Part shown: piece by piece, positions 15,723 through 24,505 of the stretch
Position numbering within the stretch: the first letter of the stretch is position 1
Layout of the letters: each line of letters opens with the position of its first letter
The notes under the pieces: model-generated
Told to the model about the DNA's origin: nothing
The model's database searches: none
What the model saw: the letters and a program-made list of their open reading frames with translations, nothing else
Origin: AP-15 sp050729795
GTDB taxonomy: Bacteria; Pseudomonadota; Alphaproteobacteria; ATCC43930; CGMCC-115725
Assembly (NCBI GenBank): GCA_050729795.1
Contig: JBOHME010000006.1
Location: forward strand, 15,234 to 79,233
Reading direction: 5' to 3'
DNA: 64,000 nt
Translations under genes and position numbers: made by a program

Positions 15723-16427
15723 ATGTTGACCGCAAAGCAGCGCGAATTGCTGCTGTTCATCAATCAGCGGCTAATGGCGACGGGCGTGTCACCCTCCTTC
15801 GACGAAATGAAGGACGCGCTGAGCCTCAAATCCAAATCCGGCATTCACCGGCTCGTCGGCGGGCTTGAAGAGCGCGGGTTTATCCGTCGCCTGCCGCACC
15901 GCGCCCGCGCGCTCGAAGTGACAAAACTGCCAGAAGAAAGTGCCGCCGGCTCGGCAGCCGGTCGCAGCCGGTTCTCACCGACCGTGATCCGCGGCAATTT
16001 CAAGGCTTCGCTGCCCGGTGCCCCGGTGGCGGCGGCGATCGAGGCGGTCGATTTGCCGCTCTATGGGCGCATCGCCGCCGGAACCCCGATCGAGGCGTTG
16101 CGCGACCAGAGTGCCACAATCGGCGTGCCGGGAAGCCTGCTCGGGCAGGGTGGCGAGCATTACGCGCTCGAAGTCGCCGGCGACAGCATGATCGACGCTG
16201 GAATTCTCGACGGGGATACAGTCATCATCGAAAGCGGCGACACAGCCGAAAACGGCGCGGTTGTTGTCGCCCTGGTGGACGATCAAGAGGTCACTCTAAA
16301 GCGGCTGCGCCGGCGCGGCGCTTCGATCGCTCTCGAACCGGCCAACAAAGCCTACGAAACGCGGATTTTTGGGCCGGATCGCGTCAAGGTCCAGGGCCGT
16401 CTCGTCGGACTGATGCGCCGCTACTGA
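15723..16427 (+). CDS. lexA: SOS repressor LexA
   Basis: The 234-aa protein has an N-terminal winged helix (LTAKQRELLLFINQRL, SPSFDEMKDAL, SKSGIHRLVGGLEERGFI) and a C-terminal S24 self-cleaving domain. Cleavage should occur at Ala119-Gly120 (GRIAAGTP), with catalytic Ser155 in GDSMIDAG and Lys193 in EVTLKRL. A GAGGGG ribosome site precedes the ATG. It represses SOS genes and is itself under an SOS box. It follows moeA as in many alphaproteobacteria, but the comEC gene often found next is absent here. Confidence 0.97.
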   Translation: MLTAKQRELLLFINQRLMATGVSPSFDEMKDALSLKSKSGIHRLVGGLEERGFIRRLPHRARALEVTKLPEESAAGSAAGRSRFSPTVIRGNFKASLPGAPVAAAIEAVDLPLYGRIAAGTPIEALRDQSATIGVPGSLLGQGGEHYALEVAGDSMIDAGILDGDTVIIESGDTAENGAVVVALVDDQEVTLKRLRRRGASIALEPANKAYETRIFGPDRVKVQGRLVGLMRRY

Positions 16428-16604
16428 GACGGGCTCCCGCCCGCGAGATCTGGCCGGGATCGCATCTTCGGCTGACAACGCGGCGCGGATCGGGGGATGG
16501 GGTGCCAACACCGCCGGCTGCAGCGATCCTGTCCTTGCGGGCGACAGGGCCGGGCGGGGCTCGAAAAGCCTGACTCCGTAGACGGCCGGAGGATTGCGAG
16601 CGGG

Positions 16605-17435
16605 CTAGCCACCCGGGGCCGGGTTCCCCTTGGCGGCAAGCGCTGCTTCCTCAGCCGCTTCACGCTTGGCGCGCGCCTTTTCGACCATGCGGCAGGCGAG
16701 GATCGAGACCTCGAACAAACCGATCAACGGCAGCGCGAGGCTGGTCTGGCTGACGATATCGGGCGGGGTCAGCACCGCCGCGACCACAAACATGATAACG
16801 ATCGCATAGCGGCGCTTCGAAGCGAGCCCGGCCGCGGTGACGAGCCCAACGCGAGCCATCAGGGTCAGCAGCACCGGCAGCTGAAAGGCGATGCCGAAGC
16901 CGAACAGCAGGGTCATTACCAGCGACAGATACTCGCTGACCCTTGCGTCCAGCACGATCGGCAGCGTGCCCGGGCCACCGGGTGATTCGAAACTGACAAA
17001 AAATCGCCACGCGTAAGGAATCACGATGAAATAGGCAAGAGATGCACCCATGAGAAACAATATCGGCGTGGCAAAAAGATATGGCAGAAACGCGCGTCGC
17101 TCGTTCTTGTAGAGGCCAGGCGCGATAAATTTCCAGATTTGCGTCGCCACAACCGGAAAGGAAATGCACAAACCAGCCCAGAACGAGACTTTGATGTAAG
17201 TGAAAAACGCTTCGGTGAGCCCGGTGTAGATCAGGTGTCGCCCGGTCTGGCCATGGAAGATCACTGCCAGAGGATGGACTAAAAACCCATAGATCCGTAT
17301 CTTGAACTGATAGCATACGAGGAACGCCACCATGATCGCGCCGATCGACCACATCAGACGGTTGCGCAGCTCGATCAGGTGATCGAGGAGCGGCATCCGG
17401 CCCGCTTCGAGCTCGGAGTCCCGATCGTCGGTCAT
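16605..17435 (-). CDS. tatC: Twin-arginine translocase subunit TatC
   Basis: TatC is the receptor core of the Tat pathway, which exports folded, often cofactor-bearing proteins. The 276-aa product has the N-terminal PLLDHLIELRNRL signature, six predicted membrane spans, the conserved FTYIKVSFWAGLCISFPVVA loop and IAPGLYKNERR, and a charged C-terminal tail. The gene starts 9 bases after the tatB stop and is clearly co-transcribed with it. No tatA lies beside the pair. It is convergent with lexA. Confidence 0.96.
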   Translation of the reverse strand: MTDDRDSELEAGRMPLLDHLIELRNRLMWSIGAIMVAFLVCYQFKIRIYGFLVHPLAVIFHGQTGRHLIYTGLTEAFFTYIKVSFWAGLCISFPVVATQIWKFIAPGLYKNERRAFLPYLFATPILFLMGASLAYFIVIPYAWRFFVSFESPGGPGTLPIVLDARVSEYLSLVMTLLFGFGIAFQLPVLLTLMARVGLVTAAGLASKRRYAIVIMFVVAAVLTPPDIVSQTSLALPLIGLFEVSILACRMVEKARAKREAAEEAALAAKGNPAPGG

Positions 17436-17444
17436 CGTGCTCGG

Positions 17445-17969
17445 CTACGGGCGCGGCGGCACGATGTCGGCTGCGATCGCGATCGGGTCGCGGCCGTGCT
17501 CAGGCGGCGGCTCGCCTGCCGGCGCTTCGTCGATAATCGTCGCCGCTCGAGGGTGACTTTCGACCGCAGCGGCCGGCGCCGCGTCACCGGCTGGCGGTGG
17601 TGCGGCGATCGTGCGCATAGCCGGCTCCGCTGCCTCGGCTGCCGGTAACGGTGATCCCGGTGCCATGAGACTTGGCAGCTGCGGTGGTGCGAGATGCTCG
17701 CGCAGGCTGCCCTCCGGGTCGATCGTGTTCTGGAACTCCTTGTCGAGATCGAATTCGGCGGCCTTCTTGAGCTGCTGGCGCACCTCGTCGAGCTCGGCCT
17801 CGCGGATCAGCTGGTCAATGCTACCCTGAAATTCGCGCGACAGAGTGCGGGCCTTGCGGATCCAATATCCGGCGACGCGCATTGCTTTCGGCAAGTCCTT
17901 GGGCCCGACGAACACAAGGGCAACGACGCCGATCAGCAGGATTTCGGACCAGCCGAAGTCGAACAGCAT
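17445..17969 (-). CDS. tatB: Twin-arginine translocase subunit TatB
   Basis: TatB receives Tat substrates together with TatC. The 174-aa protein starts MLFDFGWSEILLIGVVALVF, a single N-terminal membrane helix. VGPKDLPKAMRVAGYWIRKAR follows as the hinge and amphipathic helix, then an acidic coiled region and a long Pro/Ala-rich tail. The E-L/V-G-P-K/D-L signature and the WSE N-terminus distinguish it from TatA. It lies immediately upstream of tatC. A tatA gene would normally precede it but none is visible; the next gene upstream is a PH-domain protein. Confidence 0.93.
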   Translation of the reverse strand: MLFDFGWSEILLIGVVALVFVGPKDLPKAMRVAGYWIRKARTLSREFQGSIDQLIREAELDEVRQQLKKAAEFDLDKEFQNTIDPEGSLREHLAPPQLPSLMAPGSPLPAAEAAEPAMRTIAAPPPAGDAAPAAAVESHPRAATIIDEAPAGEPPPEHGRDPIAIAADIVPPRP

Positions 17970-18090
17970 CGCTATCGGTTCCGCTTCATTACCAGCGCTT
18001 GCGCCAAAACCGGCCGGGCGATGATGCCAAACCGCCCCGCCCCGGGCAATGCCGGCCCGGCCGAGCCGATCGCCGCTGCGCCATCATCAC

Positions 18091-18561
18091 TCAGCCCATC
18101 GCGGTGATATGGGTTCGAAACGTCAGCGGGTCAGCGATCCGCCGCATCGGCTCGAGGCTGCCGCCGGTGCCGCGGACAATGATCGTGCCGTAGCCGAGAA
18201 CCCGCCCGAGGATTGTCTGGTTGACATCGACGCTTTCGACCTTGCCGCGGTTCATTTCGAGGGTATGGCGTGACAACAGCCCGGTCTTGTAGATGACGCG
18301 ATGATCGGTGACCGCGAGTTCGGTCGTCGTGCGGCGGATGAACGCCTGCAGCGCGGCGGAGAGCGTCAGCAGCGCGAAGATTACCGCCGCGATCTTCAGG
18401 GCGAGACTCAGGTTCGGCCGGCCGGAAGCGACGAATGCACAGATGATGAGCGCGATGCAGACGATCAGCGCCAGGATCGCGCGCAGATAGATCAGCCAGT
18501 GCAGCCGCGTCTCGTAAACCACCCTCTCCCCCGGCTGCAACACCCGTCTGACATAGCTCAT
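18091..18561 (-). CDS. PH-domain (bPH2/DUF304) membrane protein
   Basis: This 156-aa protein begins MSYVRRVLQPGERVVYETRLHW, has two adjacent membrane helices (roughly residues 22-40 and 50-68), and then a bacterial pleckstrin-homology domain (TELAVTDHRVIYKTGLLSRHT, KVESVDVNQTILGRVLGYGTI). Proteins of this family are widespread and poorly understood; membrane stress or lipid-associated roles are suggested for relatives. A longer in-frame ORF starts 61 codons earlier and overlaps pdxJ; the chosen start fits the family. It lies between pdxJ and tatB on the same strand. Confidence 0.8.
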   Translation of the reverse strand: MSYVRRVLQPGERVVYETRLHWLIYLRAILALIVCIALIICAFVASGRPNLSLALKIAAVIFALLTLSAALQAFIRRTTTELAVTDHRVIYKTGLLSRHTLEMNRGKVESVDVNQTILGRVLGYGTIIVRGTGGSLEPMRRIADPLTFRTHITAMG

Positions 18562-18694
18562 CGCCGCCGATATCCTCGTCGCGAGCTGTCGCCTCCGCTG
18601 CCATTCGCGGTACGATGGCCTCGGCCGGGCGGCAGCCGCGCCCATCATATCAGCATCGGCCCGCGGCCGCGCATCGGTCGTGGCGATCGGATCG

Positions 18695-19438
18695 TCACGC
18701 ACCAGGGCGCAGCGCAGCCTTGTAGGCGCGTACCGCCGCGGCAAAGCCTACGACCAGCGCGTCCGCGGTCAATTCGTGGCCGATCGAGGCCTCGGCCACC
18801 ATTGGCAGAGCCGCGACCAGCGGTGGCAGGTTGGCGAGGTTCAGATCGTGGCCGATATTGACGGTGAGACCGAGATCGGCGGCACGCGCGGCGGTGGCGG
18901 CACACGCCGCCCGCTGCGCATCGGGCCGGCCGGTGCGGAACGCGGCGGCATAGGCGCCGGTATAGATCTCGACGCCGTCGGCGCCGGTGTTGTGAACCGG
19001 TGCCACGGCAGCAGGATCGGGGTCGATAAACAGGATCACCCGGATGCCAAGCGGCTTCAGTCGGCTCAACGCGTGGTCGACCAGCTGGTGGTGCGTCGCG
19101 TCGAGCTTCCAGCCCTCCTCCGAAGTGAAGGCGTCAGGAGCGTCGGGGACGAGCGTGCATTGTTCCGGCTTCACCTCGGCAACGAGGTCCAGAAAGCGGC
19201 GGTCGGGATAGCCTTCGAGGTTCAGCTCGAACCCCGGCCGCCACGGGCGCATCAGCTCTGCGAGCACGAACACGTCGTCGCGGCGGATGTGGCGCGCATC
19301 GGGCCGCGGGTGCACGGTCAGCCCGTCGGCCTCGGCATCATGGGCAATCCGGCCGAACCGGGCCAGCTCGGGAACGCCGGTCCGCCGCGAATTGCGCAAT
19401 AGTGCTACCTTGTTCAGGTTGACGCTGAGCCTCGCCAT
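18695..19438 (-). CDS. pdxJ: Pyridoxine 5'-phosphate synthase
   Basis: PdxJ condenses 1-deoxyxylulose 5-phosphate with 3-amino-2-oxopropyl phosphate, the last ring-forming step of the DXP-dependent vitamin B6 pathway. The 247-aa TIM barrel shows LSVNLNKVALLRNSR, GLTVHPRPDARHIRRDD, FELNLEGYP, CTLVPD, GADGVEIYTG, VNIGHDLNL and EASIGHELTADAL, all characteristic. Length is normal. It lies downstream of ssb and upstream of the PH-domain gene on the same strand. Confidence 0.96.
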   Translation of the reverse strand: MARLSVNLNKVALLRNSRRTGVPELARFGRIAHDAEADGLTVHPRPDARHIRRDDVFVLAELMRPWRPGFELNLEGYPDRRFLDLVAEVKPEQCTLVPDAPDAFTSEEGWKLDATHHQLVDHALSRLKPLGIRVILFIDPDPAAVAPVHNTGADGVEIYTGAYAAAFRTGRPDAQRAACAATAARAADLGLTVNIGHDLNLANLPPLVAALPMVAEASIGHELTADALVVGFAAAVRAYKAALRPGA

Positions 19439-19542
19439 CGCCTGATGCTACACCCGCGCGCGCTCGTGGGTCAGCCTCGATCTCACCCGCTTGGCGCGAG
19501 GCACCACGTTCTGCCCGCGCCGCTCATCCGCGGGGCCGCCCA

Positions 19543-19637
19543 TGATCGGAATGGCCGACGGTCGGAATGCTCACTGATCAGAATGCCCATGTCAGAATGG
19601 TCAATGATCAGAAGGACCTGTGGTCAGAACGGAATGT
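19543..19637. repeat. Degenerate 15-17 bp tandem repeat at the 3' end of ssb
   Basis: About six copies of a unit resembling gatcagaatgcccat are present, diverging with distance from ssb. The copy inside ssb encodes its last residues and stop (reading T-T-C-T-G-A on the ssb strand), and several outer copies keep TTCTGA. The array thus looks like duplication of the terminal codons plus stop. Compare the similar array at ftsB. Confidence 0.7.
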
Positions 19638-20133
19638 CGTCGTCGAGATCGTTGACCGGCTTGCGCGCGGCGCCGCGGCCGCTGGCCGCAGGCACGGAAC
19701 GGGCCGGTGCCGTATCGGCATAGCCATCGTCGAAATCGCCATCCATCGGTGGCCCGCCGATGGCCCCGCCGCGAGCGCCCCCGGCCGCGTCGAGCATCGT
19801 CAATTCGCCGCGATAGCGTTGCAGCACGATCTCGGTCGTATACCGTTCCTGGCCCGAATTGTCGGTCCATTTGCGGGTCTGCAAGGCGCCTTCGAGATAA
19901 ACTTTGGCGCCCTTTTTCAGGTATTTCTCGGCAATCTCGGCGAGCCGCTCGTTGAAGATCACGACGCGGTGCCACTCGGTGCGCTCCTTGCGCTCGCCCG
20001 AGACCCGGTCGCGCCAGCTCTCCGAGGTGGCGACCGTCAGGTTGGCGATGCGCATGCCGTCCTGGGTCGAGCGCAGCTCCGGGTCGCGGCCGAGATTGCC
20101 GACCAGGATCACCTTGTTGACGCTGCCAGCCAT
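19624..20133 (-). CDS. ssb: Single-stranded DNA-binding protein
   Basis: SSB coats single-stranded DNA in replication, recombination and repair. The 169-aa product has an OB-fold over about residues 1-112 (SVNKVILVGNLGRDPELR, ATSESWRDR, TEWHRVVIFNERLAEIAEKY, KVYLEGALQTRKW). A glycine-rich linker follows, then the acidic protein-interaction tip ending DDDIPF. The start MAGSVNK is standard. A tandem repeat begins in the last codons. The upstream spacer holds GTTC-N7-ATTC (20189-20203), one base from the SOS consensus, so LexA control is possible but weakly supported. Confidence 0.96.
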   Translation of the reverse strand: MAGSVNKVILVGNLGRDPELRSTQDGMRIANLTVATSESWRDRVSGERKERTEWHRVVIFNERLAEIAEKYLKKGAKVYLEGALQTRKWTDNSGQERYTTEIVLQRYRGELTMLDAAGGARGGAIGGPPMDGDFDDGYADTAPARSVPAASGRGAARKPVNDLDDDIPF

Positions 20134-20225
20134 GGGTCACCCGCTGCAAATGGTTGCTGCGGGCACCATCTTATCAAATCCTGCCATTGTTCCCACTTTA
20201 TTCTTATCCACAGGGAACCCTGCAC

Positions 20226-21251
20226 ATGTCGTTTCTCACCCAGATCAACACCCTGATCGGCAACGACCCCACCACCCCGACCCAACCCGGCGGGAACGCC
20301 GACAGTGAAGACGGCGTGCTTCTCGATGCCTATTCGCGTGCGGTCACCGGTGCGGTCGAGCGGGTCGGGCCGGCGGTCCTGCACCTGCAGGTGACCGGAA
20401 CCAACGAGCACAGCAACGGCACGGGCTCGGGCGTTGTCTTCACGCCCGATGCCTATGTGCTGACCAACAGCCATGTCGTCAGCGGCGCACGCACGATCGA
20501 GGCGGCCTTTCCCGATGGCCGCAATCTGCGTGCCCATCTCGTCGGCGACGACCCCGACACCGATCTTGCGGTGCTGCGCCTCGACGGCGAGGCCGGAGAG
20601 TTTGCCCGGCTCGGCGATTCGCGGCGGCTCAAAGTCGGTCAGCTGGTCATTGCGATCGGCAACCCGTTCGGTTTTCAGTGCACGGTCACGGCGGGCGTGG
20701 TCAGCGCGCTCGGCCGCTCGCTGCGCAGCCGCTCGGGCCGGCTGATCGACAGCGTGATCCAGACCGACGCGGCGTTGAACCCGGGGAACTCGGGCGGGCC
20801 GCTGGTCACCGCCGCCGGGGAGGTTGTCGGCATCAACACCGCGATCATCGGCATTGCCCAGGGCATCTGCTTTTCGATCTCGGCCGCAACGGTCGAGTTT
20901 GTCGCTTCGCGGCTGATCCGCGAAGGGCGGGTGCGGCGCTGCTACATCGGAGTGGCCGGACAGAACGTGCCACTATCGCGACGGGTCGTGCGCTTTCACG
21001 ATTTGCCGCGCGAGACCGCGGTGCGCGTCCAGTCGACGGCACCCGATGGGGCCGGCCGCGCCGCCGGTCTGTTGAGCGGCGACATCATCGTCGCGGCCGA
21101 CGGTTCGCCTGTCGCAGACATCGACGAGCTGCACCGGCTGCTGACCGAGGAGCGCACCGGCAGGCCGATGCCGCTCACCGTGCTGCGCCAGTCGCAAAAG
21201 CTCGAGGTGCTGGTGACGCCGCGCGAGACCCCGCCGCGCCCGGCGGTGTAG
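20226..21251 (+). CDS. HtrA/DegP-like S1C serine protease with one PDZ domain
   Basis: The 341-aa protein has a trypsin-like fold with the triad His83 (NSHVV), Asp113 (DTDLAVL) and Ser189 (NPGNSGGPLV), then one C-terminal PDZ domain (about residues 245-330: GAGRAAGLLSGDIIVAADG, RTGRPMPLTVLR). The start MSFLTQINTLIGND lacks a signal peptide. A longer ORF from 20154 adds 24 residues, also without a convincing signal. This suggests a cytoplasmic form rather than periplasmic DegP. Divergent from ssb. Confidence 0.85.
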   Translation: MSFLTQINTLIGNDPTTPTQPGGNADSEDGVLLDAYSRAVTGAVERVGPAVLHLQVTGTNEHSNGTGSGVVFTPDAYVLTNSHVVSGARTIEAAFPDGRNLRAHLVGDDPDTDLAVLRLDGEAGEFARLGDSRRLKVGQLVIAIGNPFGFQCTVTAGVVSALGRSLRSRSGRLIDSVIQTDAALNPGNSGGPLVTAAGEVVGINTAIIGIAQGICFSISAATVEFVASRLIREGRVRRCYIGVAGQNVPLSRRVVRFHDLPRETAVRVQSTAPDGAGRAAGLLSGDIIVAADGSPVADIDELHRLLTEERTGRPMPLTVLRQSQKLEVLVTPRETPPRPAV

Positions 21252-21322
21252 AGTTGATCGTCAGCCCGCAACTGGCGTAGGCTCAAGCATGCCACTTCCG
21301 ATCGGCGCGCATCACTGAGTTC

Positions 21323-21343
21323 GGGGCGGATTGCGCTCGCCCC
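21323..21343. terminator. Possible hairpin between convergent genes
   Basis: GGGGCG and CGCCCC can form a six-pair stem around a nine-base loop in the 160-bp spacer where the htrA-like gene and the methyltransferase gene converge. There is no clear T-tract, so intrinsic terminator function is uncertain. Confidence 0.3.
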
Positions 21344-21413
21344 GCCTCTGTAAAGGCGCGACTGTTGCTGGCAATCCGAGCCGCCGCGGCAGCATTCGGC
21401 GCTCCCTTGAAAA

Positions 21414-22151
21414 TCAAAAATCGGCGTGCCAGTCCCAGTCACGTGTGTCGGGCGCCACCTTTTGCACGGCGATGCAGGAGGGATTATCGCGCGCATGAAT
21501 CGCCGATCGTCCGGTGCCGTTCCAGCGCCGCCGCAGCGCGACAAGCGGGTTGGGCGCACGGCGGACTTCCGTCGCGTCGAACACCCGGTAGGATGGGTAG
21601 GTTGTCAAATGGCCGAGCAGCCGTGCGATCGACGGCATGTTGACGTCATCGAAGATCACGACGCCGCCGACATCGATCATCTTGTTGACGTAAAAGAAAT
21701 CGACCAGGGCGTGGTCGAAAGTATGCCAGCCGTCGATGATCGCCGCCTGGATGCGGGTCCGCGCCTCGAGCAGACGCGGCAAGGCAAGCTCGGAGCCGGC
21801 ATCGACATGCTCGACAAATCGTATATAGCCGGCGCGCTCCACATTAAGCAGGCCGATCCCGGCGTAAAGCTTGGATTGGTTGGGGTCGATGACGATATGC
21901 CGCGCCGGCTTGCCGTTGTGGTCGAGCGCGGCGCAGGCGAACAGCGTTGATATGGCGTAGCCGAAACCGACCTCCAGTGAGATGTCCGGCTTCACGACCT
22001 CGAACACGCGAATGATGAGCTCACCTTCCGCCGCGCTCATATTGGCCAGCAGCGGACGGGCGACACCGTGCGCATCTTCGACCCGGTTCGTCCGCAGAAT
22101 CCGGGCGAGCACCGGGCTGGCGGCAGCAGTTTTAAGGGTGGGTTCGCGCAT
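21414..22151 (-). CDS. Class I SAM-dependent methyltransferase-like protein
   Basis: The 245-aa protein has the glycine-rich SAM motif SLEVGFGYAISTLFACAAL (about residues 60-78), an acidic second motif (HIVIDPNQSK), then DGWHTFDHALVDFFYVNKM and GGVVIFDDVNMPS. This pattern fits the Methyltransf_24-type fold seen near glycan or surface-structure genes. The substrate cannot be inferred. The chosen ATG (MREPTLKTAAAS) avoids 45 low-similarity residues. Its downstream end faces the htrA-like gene. Confidence 0.7.
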   Translation of the reverse strand: MREPTLKTAAASPVLARILRTNRVEDAHGVARPLLANMSAAEGELIIRVFEVVKPDISLEVGFGYAISTLFACAALDHNGKPARHIVIDPNQSKLYAGIGLLNVERAGYIRFVEHVDAGSELALPRLLEARTRIQAAIIDGWHTFDHALVDFFYVNKMIDVGGVVIFDDVNMPSIARLLGHLTTYPSYRVFDATEVRRAPNPLVALRRRWNGTGRSAIHARDNPSCIAVQKVAPDTRDWDWHADF

Positions 22152-22260
22152 GACGCGAGGATGCCGAGCAGCGGCGGCGTTTACAAGCCCGAGCGGCGCG
22201 TCCGGCGGTGTGACGCCAGCGACCCCGACCGCCTCGGGAGGAGGCGCGCAGGTTGCGCAT

Positions 22261-23271
22261 TCAAGCCTTATCGCGGCGCCGCCCAATCCGGCGCTGCCGG
22301 CGGCACCGCCACGCGAGCATCAGGCCAGCGGTCAAAAATACCGGGAGCATGCCCGGCTCGGGCAGCAGCTCGGCCGCTGCGAGCGCCGCCAACTCCTGGT
22401 GGCCGTGTTCCGTCGGATGCTCGTAATCCCAGAAGAGATAACTGTTGGGTCGGGCGCAGGCCTCGCCGCCGCCAAGATAACCGCCCGAATAGCAGGGGTC
22501 GGTCACGTCGGTATACCCGAAGGCGGCGGGGTCGGCGACAGCGTCGTCGATCAGCGAGTACGTGTCGAGAAGATGGACTGTGATCTCGCTGCTCGCGGCA
22601 AAGGCGTCGATGTCGGCGGCCAGATCGGTGTTGTACCCGGCCGACAGCGCGCTCGCGAGCGCGGCCGTGCCAGCATCGCCGTTTTCGGCCGGCGTCTTGC
22701 CGATGTCCGGCACCAGCGGAACAATGAAAGTCTCGGCCCCCTCGCCGGCCAGCGTCTCTACCGCGGCGGCTGCGGTCTGCGCCGCCGTCGCCAGGTCGCT
22801 GCCGGCATCGGCGATGGTCAGAGTGCTCGCTGCGATGTCGTCGAGGGCGTCAAGCACGTCGTTGGCGCCGATCCACAGCGTATAGAGCCCGGTCGAAGGC
22901 GCCTTGCCCGATGCCAGGAACGAGAACAGGGCAACCTGCTGCGTGATATTGGGAATGATCGGGTTCGCGCCCGGTACGGCCGGACCGGTGACGGCGCCGG
23001 CAAAGGCGTAGTCGGTGCCGCCTGCGAGCAACGGCTGCAGCATGCCGAGCCCGAGATCTTGCGACAGATCCTCGACCCAGGTCGGCCCATTCGAGAAATG
23101 GCCGGCAAAATAGGGCGGTGCCGGGATCGCCCCGCCGGTCGCGAGGAAGATGTTGCCGGCATCCGACAGGCTGTCGCCAAAGGCGTAGATCGCGGTGAAC
23201 GGAGCGGCTGCGGCCGGGCCGCTGAGGACGGCAAGCAGCGCCAGCGCCGACACTCCCAGCAAGGCTCGCAC
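22261..23271 (-). CDS. Secreted GDSL/SGNH esterase with PEP-CTERM sorting tail
   Basis: A GTG start with GGGGGCAGGA upstream gives MRALLGVSALALLAVLSGPA, an ideal signal peptide; an ATG 19 codons earlier is the alternative. The SGNH lipase/esterase fold shows block I (AIYAFGDSLSDAGN, nucleophile Ser), HFSNGPTWVEDL, block III (LWIGANDVLD) and block V (YLFWDYEHPTEHGHQ, catalytic Asp/His). The C-terminus has LPEPGMLPVFLTAGLMLAWR followed by an arginine cluster, a PEP-CTERM tail for exosortase-dependent sorting. It is probably an exported lipase or carboxylesterase. No exosortase is in the window. Confidence 0.85.
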   Translation of the reverse strand: MRALLGVSALALLAVLSGPAAAAPFTAIYAFGDSLSDAGNIFLATGGAIPAPPYFAGHFSNGPTWVEDLSQDLGLGMLQPLLAGGTDYAFAGAVTGPAVPGANPIIPNITQQVALFSFLASGKAPSTGLYTLWIGANDVLDALDDIAASTLTIADAGSDLATAAQTAAAAVETLAGEGAETFIVPLVPDIGKTPAENGDAGTAALASALSAGYNTDLAADIDAFAASSEITVHLLDTYSLIDDAVADPAAFGYTDVTDPCYSGGYLGGGEACARPNSYLFWDYEHPTEHGHQELAALAAAELLPEPGMLPVFLTAGLMLAWRCRRQRRIGRRRDKA

Positions 23272-23377
23272 GGTCCTGCCCCCATTCGGCCGATGCGGGC
23301 GCGGGCCGCCTTCCCCATTCACCGGCATCCGGGCTTGCTTTTGGTCCCGAGCCGCGCCACCGGGCGCGCGCTCGCGG

Positions 23378-24505
23378 TTACTGCAAGCCGTAGAACCCCA
23401 TCGCACCGCCCGCCATCACCTGGTGCTTCGCCGCGGCCGATAGCGGCCCGAGTCGGTCGCGAAGCATCTGCGGCGCCCCCGGAAAGAAGCCATCCTGGTG
23501 GGGATAGTCGGTGGCCCACATGATCTTGTGCGGGCCGATATATTGGGCGAGCACAGCGATCGAGTTCTCGACCGGCTCGAACGAGATCCAGCAATTGCGC
23601 TGGAAGAGCTCGCTCGGCCGTATCGAGGGCGCGGTGTCGTTAAAGCCATGATCGTCGAAATGCCGGTCCATGCGGTCGAGCCAGGGCGCGATCCAGCCGC
23701 CGCCCGATTCGAGAAACGCGATCCTGAGCTGCGGGTGGCGGTCGACGACACCGCCCCAGATCACGGCCATCGCCGCCAGCATCATCTCCATCGTATGACT
23801 GATCATGTGGCGCGCGGCCCGATCCGCCGCGAAACGATCGACGCCGACGGTCGGCATCGCATTGGTCTGGCCCTCGTGAAAGCCGACCGAGAAGCCGAGC
23901 TCTTCGGCCTCGGTCCAGAAGCCCTCGTAGACCGGGTCGCTGATCATCTTGTTGTCGTGATACGGGTTCGGCCGCAGAAAGCCGCCGCGCATGCCGAGCT
24001 TTTCGCGGGCGAAGCGCATCTCGGCAATTGCGAGCTCGACCGACTGCATCGGCAGCATCGCGACCCCGAAGAGGCGCTCGGGATAGGGCTTGCAGTAATC
24101 GGCGAGCCAGCGGTTATAGGCGCGGCACATCGCGGCAGCCATCTCGGGGTCCTCGACCGCGCCGGCGAACAGGCCAAGGCTCGGATAAAGGAAGGCGGCG
24201 TCGATGCCGTCCAGATCCATGTCCTTGATGCGGGCGTGCGGGTCGAACCCGCCCTTCTTCCCTTCGGCGAATTTGAGGCTGTCGAGCTTGACCGTGCCCT
24301 GGCGCACCCCGACCGCACCCAAACTGCCGATGCCGCGCGGATTGCCGAGCAATCTGCCGTCGACGCTCATGCGCTCCTTGCCGTTTTCGTCGATGACCAT
24401 CCGCGGCCGGCGCTCGCGGAACGCCGGGTCGATGTATTCCTCCCACAGTGAGAACGGCTCGAGCACGTGCCCGTCAGCATCGATCGTGTTGTAGGCGAGC
24501 GCCAT
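23378..24505 (-). CDS. Amidohydrolase family 2 (TIM-barrel decarboxylase/hydrolase type)
   Basis: The 375-aa protein starts MALAYNTIDADGHVLEPFSL, where D-A-D-G-H is the metal-binding motif of the amidohydrolase-2 family. It also has the later markers GGFLRPNPYHDNKM, GFHEGQTN, RIAFLESGGGWIAPWLDRMD and IMWATDYPHQDGFFPGAP. Relatives include ACMSD-type decarboxylases and hydrolases in aromatic or xenobiotic catabolism. The actual substrate is unknown. A GAGGGAGATGGGTC leader gives the ATG a good ribosome site. Divergent from uvrA. Confidence 0.85.
   Translation of the reverse strand: MALAYNTIDADGHVLEPFSLWEEYIDPAFRERRPRMVIDENGKERMSVDGRLLGNPRGIGSLGAVGVRQGTVKLDSLKFAEGKKGGFDPHARIKDMDLDGIDAAFLYPSLGLFAGAVEDPEMAAAMCRAYNRWLADYCKPYPERLFGVAMLPMQSVELAIAEMRFAREKLGMRGGFLRPNPYHDNKMISDPVYEGFWTEAEELGFSVGFHEGQTNAMPTVGVDRFAADRAARHMISHTMEMMLAAMAVIWGGVVDRHPQLRIAFLESGGGWIAPWLDRMDRHFDDHGFNDTAPSIRPSELFQRNCWISFEPVENSIAVLAQYIGPHKIMWATDYPHQDGFFPGAPQMLRDRLGPLSAAAKHQVMAGGAMGFYGLQ

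Noticed and set aside
22068..22583. Plus-strand ORFs opposite the methyltransferase and GDSL genes
   Set aside because: They are arginine-rich shadows of the minus-strand genes without motifs or ribosome sites.
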